From contig VZQC01009964.1 in NCBI GenBank assembly GCA_009823505.1, positions 164,398 through 228,397 of the forward strand: a DNA stretch of 64,000 nt. The letters run 5' to 3'. This document shows positions 54,740-64,000 of the stretch, piece after piece. The stretch is from Rhizomys pruinosus (Eukaryota > Chordata > Mammalia > Rodentia > Spalacidae). Both the position numbers and the translations under genes were made by a program. Numbering within the stretch: position 1 is the stretch's first letter; each line of letters starts with the position of its first letter. The notes under the pieces were generated by a model. The model was not told the DNA's origin and made no database searches. It saw only the letters and a list, made by a program, of their open reading frames with translations.

Positions 54740-55880
54740 AACAAACCCCTAGAGCATGCAGAATGAAGAGAAAACAGAAAATTAGAATGCTATTCATCTT
54801 ACAAAGTATATGTGAGAAAGAAGAGGTGATAATTCATCTATCAGATGAAGATAGACAAAGCTACAAAGGAGAAGATTGAGATGACCCAAAAAGAACTAGT
54901 GAAAATGAAGATCCTTACGCTAGAGCAGTCAGTGAAAGTATTGCAGTAGTAGAATGAGATAGAGAAGGGTGGGGGCAGTCAGAGAAAACAGAGGGCAGGG
55001 CTTCAAGCCTCAGCTTCTAAAAAGTGAGTTCTTAAGAGATAAGATTGAAGGAAACGATCCAAGAAGGAATTCAAGAAAATTTCCTCGCACTGAAGAGAAA
55101 GAAGTTTCCAGATTGAAAAGTCCCCTGAGTGTCCAACATAATTATCAAATGAAGCTTATTACAATGCGTAACGATATGAAATTTCAGCCCGTTGTGGGTA
55201 GAGGGTTTCCTAACCTTCTGTAGGGAGATGAGAGGCTGCACACATAAAATGAGGGTTAGATGGGTTTCTCAACAGCACCAATGAAAGGTGGAAGGCAAAG
55301 AAGGAAGGCCTTGAGCATTTATAATGCCCAGCCAGTGTTTCTGTAGTCACATACAATCAAAATGAAGTGTGAGGCTTGACTACACCATTCCAGGTCCACA
55401 GGGTCTCACAAGTTTTATTTCCTAGGCATCCTTTCTCTGGGAATCATTAGACAACATGAGATAGAATAACTCCATCACTGACAGAAACAAATGGGATCTA
55501 GGAATCCAGAAATCCAAGACAGAAAGGAGGTAAAGGATCTCTTTGGATGATGAAGAAGGAGGCCTTAGGCTATCAGCTGTTCCACAGAAACAGGAAGCAG
55601 GGGAGGGACGGGAGGGAGGGAGGCCTGGAGGAAGCTCTATCCTTTTAGGAATCTACTTTTTAATACCTATTGCTAAATTGAACTGAATTTCTACAGGTAC
55701 TACTAAGAGTGAATATATTCTGCAAGTTGGATACAAAGGTAGATCTTAGAAATTCAAGGACTGATGGAAGCAGGGGACAAACATGTACCTTTTATACTAT
55801 TTAAAAGGCAGCTGGATGGACTCTCTTTTGGGTAGAAGATTATACAGAAGATTGTTTGGCTGTAAATAAATTTTTTCAAA
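54740..55880 (+). mobile_element. HAL1-like (half-LINE) fragment, copy 1
   Basis: ORF1-type L1M/HAL1 text in sense: 'aattagaatgctattcatct' + 'tacaaagtatatgtgag', 'gcagtcagagaaaacagagg', 'aagaaggaattcaagaaaat' + 'ttcctcgc', 'aagtttccagattgaaaagt', 'gcatcctttctctgggaatc', 'tgggatctaggaatccag'. The ORF1 coiled-coil/RRM reading is broken by stops. Ends near 'ctgtaaataaa' and an A run (about 55883-55903). Repeats at 62497-63590. Confidence 0.7.
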
Positions 55881-55904
55881 CCAAAAAAAAAAAAAAAAAA
55901 AAAA

Positions 55905-56400
55905 AGAAAATTAGCCTGGGCAGCCGGTAACTGTGGTTTGGTGCCTTTGTGTCTTTGTGCGGGGGGATCCTGAGGCACAGGAGCCAGAAGTGCTCCAGAC
56001 AAGTAGATTTTAGGAGTAGATTGACTTCTGGGCTGCTGGAAAAGGGTCCATACTCTGAACCCTAGGGAGAGGTGTGTGTTTGGGCAGAGCCACCCTTCGC
56101 CTTTGCAGTCAGTGACTGGTGGGTCAGGTTCAGTTGCCTTTGTGTCTTTGTGCGGTGGCCCTGAGGCACAGGAGCCTGGAATTCACTCCAGACAGGATTA
56201 GATCGACTCCTTGGTTGCTGGCAAAGGGTCTCAACTCTGAACCTTTGAAGGGGGTGGCTGTCTGGGTGGAGCCCCCTTCTCCTTTGTAGCTGGTGATCTG
56301 TGGGTCAGGATTGGTGCCTTTGTGTCTTTGTGCAGGCGGGCCCCTGAGGCACAGGAGCCCAGAAGTCGCTCCAGACAGGTACTGGGACAAGTCAGGCATA
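55905..56400 (+). promoter_or_regulatory. L1 5' UTR monomers (internal promoter)
   Basis: Three tandem monomers start with 'tgcctttgtgtctttgtgcg' at about 55941, 56134 and 56314 (spacing about 193 and 180). Each continues 'ctgaggcacaggagcc' and 'ctccagaca'. Tandem 5' UTR monomers act as RNA polymerase II promoters in rodent L1s; the monomer sequence here is not the mouse A, F or T type as I remember them. Confidence 0.85.
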
Positions 56401-56549
56401 TTCCCCCCAACCCACCCCCATCAACTGGAATTGGTGAGAGAATATCCAAGTGGACTTTTTTGGGAGAACCTTAAAACAGAAGGGAGAGGAGTGACTTAGC
56501 TTCCAATATCCAATATATAAACAAATAACATTGAAAGCTGAAACCAGAC

Positions 56550-57860
56550 ATGTCATACCCATAAACAAGGAGAGGAAAAAAAAAAAAAGCATCAGAAGGA
56601 GGCAAACAAACCAGCTGCTAAATAGTGAAAAGACATTTGTGATTTGAATCACAAAAGGGAAAAACCACATGCCAGGACAAGAAGGGACAACATGGAAAAA
56701 GTGCAGGATAACTCCTGCACTCTCTACCAAACCTGTAGGAGATAGCTACAATGGGATCCCCCTGGAGTGACCCAAGGAACAGATCTAGAGGAATAATTCG
56801 CATACCTATGCAGAGAAATTAAAGGAAAATAAAGAAGAATTCAGAAGAAGTAAGAGAGAATGAAAACTCAAAAAGGACCTAGAGGGATAGCAATGACAAA
56901 CTCAGAAAGAACTAAGGAACAGATTGACAAACTCCAGAAAGAACTAGAGGAGAAAAAAACAAACTGCCAAAGGAAGTAGAAACACTGAAGTAGAAAACAC
57001 TGAAGCCAACCAAGGAAGTAAGGAGCACCAAGAAGAGATTGAGAAGCTCAAAAAGGAAATGGAAATACTAAAGAAAACACAGGAATGAAATGAAAAAGAG
57101 AAATAGAACACTCATCCAATCAAGAAGAAAGGAAAGGAAAAGCCTCAGAAGTAGAATGGAGGAAGCAGAACAAAGAATATCAGATCTGGAAGATAACACA
57201 GAGCAACTAAAAAGCTCAACTGAAGATATATGAAAAAATTAAAAATACACAACGAAAGTGGAACAAGCAGGAAATATGGGACCTATGAAAAGATCAAACT
57301 CTGCATCTAGGAATAGGGAAGGAGAAGAATCCTCAAGAGAATGTATTCATCAGATCTTCAACAGATAATCAGATGAAAATTTCCCCAAACTAAAAATAGA
57401 CAAACCTCAAACAATGAAGCACATAGGACTCCAAATAGACGATCAGAAAGAAAACCCACGCCTGTCATCATAGTTTAAATGCTAGACCCAAAACAAAGAC
57501 AAATATTGAAGGCTACAAAAGAAAAACAAGTCCACATACAAAGGGAACCAATACAGACCCAAAGAATACAATGACTTCTCGGACACAAACAATTGAAAGC
57601 AAGAAGAACATGACGCAAAGATTCCCAGTGATAAAGGGACTATGGATTCCAACCCAGATACTTTACCCAGCAAAAATGTCAATACGTTAAGGGAGGGGGA
57701 AAAATCCTTCCATGACATAAACAAGATGATTAGGGAATACATGTCAGAAATGAAACAAATCTCATACAATACTGAAGCAATGCAAAACAGCTGAAAGAGA
57801 GGAGCAACTAATCCTCAACACCGTAGGAAAAGAACTAATAAAAACATACTGTAGAGAGTA
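56550..57860 (+). pseudogene. L1 ORF1 (frame-broken)
   Basis: ORF1p is the RNA-binding trimeric chaperone of the L1 particle. The start is near 'catgtcatacccataaacaa', followed by an A/G-rich region coding Lys/Glu/Gln-heavy text as in a coiled coil (56800-57250: 'gaaagaactagaggagaaaa', 'agaagctcaaaaaggaaatg'). Then comes the RRM/C-terminal part ('actccaaatagacgatcaga', 'gacttctcggacacaaacaa', 'tactttacccagcaaaaatg' + 'tcaatacg'). No single frame spans it. Indels typical of uncorrected long reads are frequent. Confidence 0.75.
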
Positions 57861-58800
57861 GAAATCAGAGGCTAAGATGTCAAATGGATAAGGTGGAAAG
57901 GAAGCAACAACCACCTCTTCATTTTACCTTAAATATTAATGGGGCTTTAAACTCCCAATCAAACGACATAGGACTGGAAAATGGATCTAGGAAACAAACC
58001 ATCTATAGTGCTGTCTACAGAAAACACTCGCATTTCAAGGATAGGCCCACCAATTAAGTGAAGGGAGGAAGAAAATATGCCCAAGCAATTGTACCAAAAG
58101 AAAGGGTTTTTACTATTTCTATATATCAGAACAAAATAGACTTCAAAAGCAAAAGAAATCAAAAGAGACAAAGAAGGGCCATTAAATCCTTATAAAAGGA
58201 ATGATGTGCGATGAGGATCTCACAGTCATAACCAAAACGCTGGTGCACCAGACTTTTAAAGACAATTCCATAGGATCTCAAGGCACAGATTAACCCCAGT
58301 AAACTATAGGTAGGGACTTCAATACCCCACTAAGTCCTTAGACCAGATCAACAGGACAAAGGATAAACAGAGACGACCTGAACTAAATGCAACAATACAC
58401 CATAATGGACCCATCACAAATTTCCACCCAAACACCAAGTAGAATACCTTTCTACTCAGAACCTCACAGAACATTCTCAATATAGACGATGTACTGGGAC
58501 ACAGGAAAAACTCAACAAATCAAAAGTTGAAATAATCTCATGCATTCTATAAGAACACAGTGCAATAAAAGCTCAATATCAATACCAGGATAAACCCTAC
58601 ACACCTACACATACACATGGAGACTAAAACAACACTCTCCTGATTAATGAATGGTCAAGGAAGAAATAAAAAGAATAAAAACATTCCCTGGAAACGAATG
58701 ACAATGATAATACAAACACAGCAAAACCTATGGGAACTCAAAGCTCCTAGAGGAAAAAAAAAGTTAAGTTAAACACATAAAAGAACAAAGAGGGGTGGAG

Positions 58801-59092
58801 AGAGGGGGGGGGGGGGGTGGGGGGGGGGGGGGGGGGGGGGCGGGGGGGGGGGGGGGGGGGGGTTGGCCTAGTGGTTAAGAGTGCTGGAAGCTGACTCTTA
58901 CAGAGACCCAGGGTTTGGATCCCCAGAATCACACATGCTGCTTGAGAAACCATATGTAACTCCAATATCCAGGGAGGAACTCCAGTTCCAGGGGAATCCA
59001 ACACCTCTTTTTGACCTCGCGGCTTAGCACGACATGGGTGACACAAACCTACATGCAGAAATAATTCCTACACATAAATAAATAATAAAATA
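58801..59092 (+). mobile_element. B2 SINE inside L1 ORF2, 5' end replaced by poly-G
   Basis: 'ttggcctagtggttaagagt' head remnant, duplicated 'aactccaatatccaggg' / 'aactccagttccagggg', tail 'aaataaataataaaatag'. 'aaagaacaaagag' before and 'aagaaagaagag' after suggest a target duplication. The expected 'ggggctggagagat' start is swamped by the G run. Confidence 0.85.
58804..58862. repeat. Poly-G run with rare T/C
   Basis: About 58 bases of G with one T and one C at the 5' end of the nested B2. Most likely a base-calling artefact expanded from a GGGG start. Confidence 0.95.
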
Positions 59093-62000
59093 GTAAAAAA
59101 TAAGAAAGAAGAGCACAGTGGATGATTCCTAACACACTGCAGCTAAAAACTTGAGAGACAACAACAAAATGAACCCTAAACACACAGCAGACAAGAAAAA
59201 TAACAAAAATCAGAGCAGAGATCAATGAAAATAAGAAACAAAGAAAAACACAAAAAAGAACAAAAAATCAAATAAATCCAAAATTGTTTTGAAGAATAAA
59301 GAAGATAGACAGACCATCTAGCCCAGTAACCAAAAGAAAGAAAGGAACACTCCAAATTATAGAATTGTGATGAGGAAAGGAAATAATCACAAACGATCCA
59401 GACAATTCATACGGGATACTCAAAAACCTATAATCTACCAAGTTTGAAAAACCTAGAAAGAATGGATGAAGTATCTGAATCCTGGGATCACCAAAGCTCA
59501 AACCAAGAAAGAGATCGACAGCCCCAAGTGAGCCAATAATATATGAAGCAATTGAAGATGTAATAAGTAGCCATCCCCAACCAAAAAATTGACCAGGCCC
59601 AGATGGTTTCATGGCGAAGATTCATAAACATTCTAAAAGAAGCTTACAACTATTACTACTCACGTTGTTTTTGAGAAGGATACAAAGGAGGGAGTTCTCC
59701 CAATTTCCTTCTATGAAGCCGCATATGCTACTTACCAAACCAGGCTAAAGATACACACAAAAGGAAAATATTTGTCTTATTTTTTTTTTTTTTTTTTTGA
59801 GACCCATCTCCTAATGACTACAGATGCCAAAATTCTAAACAGGGATACTGGCAAAATCGCATACAGACCAATATAAAAATCTATCCACATGACCAAGTGG
59901 ATCTCATACCAGAGATGCAGGGAGGTTCAACACGACAAAATCAATAAATAATCATCAGCCATTATAAATGGACTGAAAGACAGAAAAACCACAACCACAA
60001 CACTCAATGATACAGAGAAAGATTTGACAAAATCCAGCAATCCTCCTGTTTAAAGTCCTAGAGGGAGGTTTGGCCTGGAGGATATTCCTCAATGTAATCA
60101 AAGCCAGATACGGAAACCCACAGCCATATCATCCTAAATGGGGAACTGAATGAAGCATCCCTTTAAAGGTAGGAAACTGCAAGGCTGCCCCGTCAAATCC
60201 TACTGTGTCAATAGTGTTTGAAATCTTGCTAGGGCATAAGGTCAAAAAGTGAATTAAAGGAGTGTCTAATTGGAAAGAAATATAAAGCAGTCCGTTGTTG
60301 CTGTGATAGATAGGATATCTACTTAGGATCGCTAAAATCCACCAGAAAACCCTAGAATGGATTAAGTACTTCAGTAAACGTGGAGGAGTCAAGATTACAC
60401 ATCAAAAAAAGCATTTCTAGGTCCTTTCTTTACATCACACTGAAGAAGGACTACCAGGAACCTTCCCACTCACACTGCCTCAAAAACAATAAAATACCTA
60501 GGAACCCCCTAACCAAAGACACAAGGATCTCTCACACAAAAATTTTAAACTCCTGAAGAGGAAATGAGTAAGACATCAAAAATGGACAAACCTTCCTATG
60601 CACATTGATGAGAACTAACTATTTTCACATTGACACTTCTCCCAAACACTGTACAGCTTTTCATGCACCTCCCATCAACTCCCACCCGCGTTTCTTCTTC
60701 ACCTCGTCGAAACAGTCCTCCTCAATTTCATTTGGACAACACATAACCACCATAGAATTCGCACGCAGCCAAAAGCACCCTGTGAGAAGAGCATACAGGG
60801 GGGTGCTCCTATCAGACATCAAATCTAATACTACAGAACTATAGTCAAAAAACCCTTGGGGATACTGTCACAACAAACAGACCAGCTGACCAATGAATAA
60901 AACTGAAGATGCCAAACCTGAGACATACAATTTCAGCCAACCTCATATTTGGAGAAGGGGGCCAAGAAGACACAATGGAGGAAAGCCATCTTCAGTAACG
61001 TGGCATTGGCAAAAACTGGATCACACACCGGTAGAAGAAGTAAATTAAACCCCTACCATTTGCCTGTACAAACGTCCAATCCAGAGGATCAAAGACCTCA
61101 ACGAAAACCACAAACTCTGGGAGGTGGATAGAAGAAAAACTTGCAGGAGATACTCCAACGAGACATAGGCCTAGAGAAAGACTTCCTCAAATCAGACTGG
61201 TCGTGCACAAGAAATAAGATCGAAATTGACAATGGGACTCATTAAACTCAAATCTTCCTGACATCCAAAGAAACAAATAATGGAAGTGAAGAGAAGAGCC
61301 AACAGAGTGGGAGGAAAACTTCACTGAAGATACTCTGGACAAAGCATTAATTTCTAGACGTATAAAGCTACTTCAAATAACAAAGAAGAAAGAAACAAAT
61401 GAATCACTCAAAAGATGAGAGCAAAGTAACTGAACAGAAAAAGATATCACAAGAAATTAGAGATGGCTAGAAACATCTTAAAAAATTGTTCAACATCACT
61501 AATAATAGGGAAATGCAAAATTAAGACCACTCTAAGATATCATCTCACTCTGTAAGAATGGCCAGGATAAAGAAACAAACCGATATATAAGTGCTGGAGC
61601 GGTTGTGGAGGAAAGGAGAACACTCACCCATTGCTGGGGAATGTAAACTTATACAGCCTCATGGAGCAGTGTGGAGAAGCACGTGGAAAGACACACACAC
61701 CAAAATGGCCGCACGCCATTTGATCCAGTTCATACCACTCCTGCCTAGACTATCCCACAAAGTCTCATCTACTGCAGAAATAGCATGCACCGCTATATTT
61801 ATTGCAGCTCTGTTCACAATATGCAAAAGCTGTGAACCAACCCAAGCCCTCAACTGCATGAATGGAATAGAAAAATGTGGTACCTTTCTTTCTTCTTTTC
61901 TTCTGTCTTCCTACACAATGAGTGTTCGTGCATCGTAAAGAAGACAACATCAGCATGACTTTGCAGGTAAATGGATGGAGCTAGAAGATATTATATTAAG

Positions 62001-62495
62001 TGAAGTAAACTGTCCCAGAAAAAACAAACAACGAATGGTATACCCATCTATGGTCTAGCACCACACCCGTTGTAAATATTTCCTTGTGAGAGGGATGCAT
62101 AGTTACAAAGAACACAAAAGAAAAGACTTGCATCAGAAACTGTTACTGAAATGGTTGTTATATATGGAGTCTTGTTTTGGGAGCGGGATGAGGGGACACG
62201 GTCATATTTTGATACATGTATATTTAACTGATCGGAGTTTAACAGTATCCATTTTGCCCAGACTCTGTCTACAGGTTCCATGGTGTTTTTAGGACTTAGT
62301 CAAAGTAACTATGTGTATATTGAACAACAATTGGTTTAAAGGTTCTGATAAAAATGGTAATGAACCTCGTTAATTGGAATTAAACATTGTTGTTCGTCCA
62401 CATTTGTTTTACTAAATCTGTATAACTGTTGGATGGCAAACATACAAATGTTTCTCTATAATTTTTCTGTGTACAGTATCATCTTGTAAAATTCT

Positions 62496-62496
62496 N
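62496..62496. other. Single-N assembly join
   Basis: One ambiguous base inside the L1 3' UTR. To its right the HAL1 text of 54793 begins again, so this is a contig join rather than a variant base. Confidence 0.85.
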
Positions 62497-63590
62497 TCTT
62501 CATCTTACAAAGTATATGTGAGAAAGAAGAGGTGATAATTCATCTATCAGATGAAGATAGACAAAGCTACAAAGGAGAAGATTGAGATGACCCAAAAAGA
62601 ACTAGTGAAAATGAAGATCCTTACGCTAGAGCAGTCAGTGAAAGTATTGCAGTAGTAGAATGAGATAGAGAAGGGTGGGGGCAGTCAGAGAAAACAGAGG
62701 GCAGGGCTTCAAGCCTCAGCTTCTAAAAAGTGAGTTCTTAAGAGATAAGATTGAAGGAAACGATCCAAGAAGGAATTCAAGAAAATTTCCTCGCACTGAA
62801 GAGAAAGAAGTTTCCAGATTGAAAAGTCCCCTGAGTGTCCAACATAATATATCAAATGAAGCTTATTACAATGCGTAACGATATGAAATTTCAGCCCGTT
62901 GTGGGTAGAGGGTTTCCTAACCTTCTGTAGGGAGATGAGAGGCTGCACACATAAAATGAGGGTTAGATGGGTTTCTCAACAGCACCAATGAAAGGTGGAA
63001 GGCAAAGAAGGAAGGCCTTGAGCATTTATAATGCCCAGCCAGTGTTTCTGTAGTCACATACAATCAAAATGAAGTGTGAGGCTTGACTACACCATTCCAG
63101 GTCCACAGGGTCTCACAAGTTTTATTTCCTAGGCATCCTTTCTCTGGGAATCATTAGACATGAGATAGAATAACTCCATCACTGACAGAAACAAATGGGA
63201 TCTAGGAATCCAGAAATCCAAGACAGAAAGGAGGTAAAGGATCTCTTTGGATGATGAAGAAGGAGGCCTTAGGCTATCAGCTGTTCCACAGAAACCAGGA
63301 AGCAGGGAGGAGGGACGGGAGGGAGGGAGGACCTGGGAGGAAGCTCTATCCTTTTAGGAATCTACTTTTTAATACCTATTGCTAAATTGAACTGAATTTC
63401 TACAGGTACTACTAAGAGTGAATATATTCTGCAAGTTGGATACAAAGGTAGATCTTAGAAATTCAAGGACTGATGGAAGCAGGGGACAAACATGTACCTT
63501 TTATACTATTTAAAAGGCAGCTGGATGGACTCTCTTTTGGGTAGAAGATTATACAGAAGATTGTTTGGCTGTAAATAAATTTGTTAAAAA
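62497..63590 (+). mobile_element. HAL1-like fragment, copy 2
   Basis: Nearly identical to 54793-55880, with only scattered small indels and few substitutions (for example 'aacataatatatcaaa' against 'aacataattatcaaa', and loss of 'aac' in the 'agacatgag' stretch). It ends with the same 'ctgtaaataaa' and an A run. Confidence 0.9.
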
Positions 63591-63605
63591 AAAAAAAAAA
63601 AAAAA

Positions 63606-64000
63606 AAGAAAATTAGCCTGGGCAGCCGGTAACTGGTGGGTTGGTGCCTTTGTGTCTTTGTGCGGGCGGGATCCTGAGGCACAGGAGCCCAGAAGTTGCT
63701 CCAGACAAGTAGATTTTAGAGTAGATTGACTTCTGGGCTGCTGGAAAAGGGTCTCAACTCTGAACCCTTGTAGAGGGTGGTTGTCTGAGCAGAGCCACCC
63801 TTCGCCTTTGCAGTCAGTGACTGGTGGGTCAGGTTCAGTGCCTTTGTGTCTTTGTGCGGGTAGGCTCCTGAGGCACAGGAGCCTGGAATTCACTCCAGAC
63901 AGATAGATCGACTCCTTGGTTGCTGGCAAAGGGTCTCAACTCTGAACCTTTGAAGGGGGTGGCTGTCTGGGTGGAGCCCCCTTCTCCTTTGTAGCTGGTG
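63606..64000 (+). promoter_or_regulatory. L1 5' UTR monomers, copy 2 (runs off the window)
   Basis: Two monomers start at about 63644 and 63838 (194-bp spacing), and the window ends at the next. They match 55905-56300 but lack its single-base losses ('gcgggcgggatcc' against 'gcggggggatcc'), so this copy has better base quality. Confidence 0.88.

Larger units (their letters stand above)
57875..62000 (+). pseudogene. L1 ORF2 (endonuclease/RT, frame-broken)
   Basis: ORF2p carries the APE-type endonuclease, reverse transcriptase and Cys-rich end. Endonuclease-region text is seen at 57900-58260 ('aatattaatggggctttaaa', 'atagacttcaaaagcaaaag' and 'agacaaagaagggccattaa'). RT-region text follows at 59560-60400 ('accaggcccagatggtttca', 'aagtcctagagggaggttt', 'agccatatcatcctaaatgg'). 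The C-terminal block ends near 61990 ('ggtaaatggatggagctaga'). The catalytic F/Y-A-D-D expected near 60290 is scrambled by indels. No activity can be inferred from this copy. Confidence 0.8.
55905..62495 (+). mobile_element. Near full-length young L1, cut at a 1-N join
   Basis: Order: monomeric 5' UTR (55905-56400), tether, ORF1 (from about 56550), ORF2 (about 57875-62000) and the start of the 3' UTR. The 3' UTR matches the reverse complement of 15690-16045, so roughly 1.8-2 kb of it is missing where the sequence stops at the N (62496). A B2 with a poly-G tract interrupts ORF2. Frames are broken every few dozen codons by one-base indels. Comparison with the second copy of the 5' UTR shows such indels are at least partly sequence errors. 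Whether the real element is coding-competent cannot be judged here. Confidence 0.9.

Overview
The window is non-coding nuclear DNA from a muroid rodent. Evidence for this is the dense mix of B1, B2, B3, B4 and ID SINEs, Lx-like and younger monomer-driven L1 elements, and MT/ORR1-type MaLR LTRs, over a thin layer of old mammalian L2, MIR and HAL1. The young B2 copies (head 'ggcctagcggttaagagcgc', body 'ccgacaccctcttctgacct') do not match the mouse or rat B2 I remember, so another muroid lineage (cricetid or spalacid, for example) is likely. I cannot name the species. Family names are from memory and orientation; they were not searched.

No intact protein-coding gene is visible. Two gene-derived sequences are clear: a processed pseudogene of myosin regulatory light chain 12 (MYL12A/B type, coding-like part 27317-27840, with 5' and 3' UTR) and a U6 snRNA retropseudogene on the minus strand (31109-31215). 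Every other long open frame is a low-complexity, tandem-repeat, transposon or chance frame.

Layout. 0-11 kb: L2, a 25-bp minisatellite, SINEs, a palindrome, a twin-primed L1 with exact target-site duplications, and a 21-bp minisatellite of about 25 units. 11.5-16.2 kb: antisense L1, an unexplained GC-rich block, then an L1 with an inverted 5' end and a very long 3' UTR, all with poor base quality. 17-26 kb: SINEs nested in one another and in old L1. 26.9-28.1 kb: GC-rich stretch and the MYL12 retrocopy. 30.4-31.0 kb: a 543-base gap. 31-41 kb: U6, MaLR remnants, a solo MT-type LTR and, 2.8 kb away in opposite orientation, a complete MT-type MaLR with two LTRs, 5-bp duplications and a tRNA-Leu-like primer site. 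41-54 kb: LTR, SINE and Lx remnants. 54.7-62.5 kb: HAL1 followed by a near full-length L1 with three 5' UTR monomers. At 62496 there is a single N, after which the HAL1-L1 junction restarts almost identically to the end of the window.

I found no undescribed biological system. The most useful observations are the probable false duplication at 54.8/62.5 kb, the young L1 family with a roughly 2.2-kb 3' UTR and repeated twin-priming, and the well-bounded MT MaLR pair.
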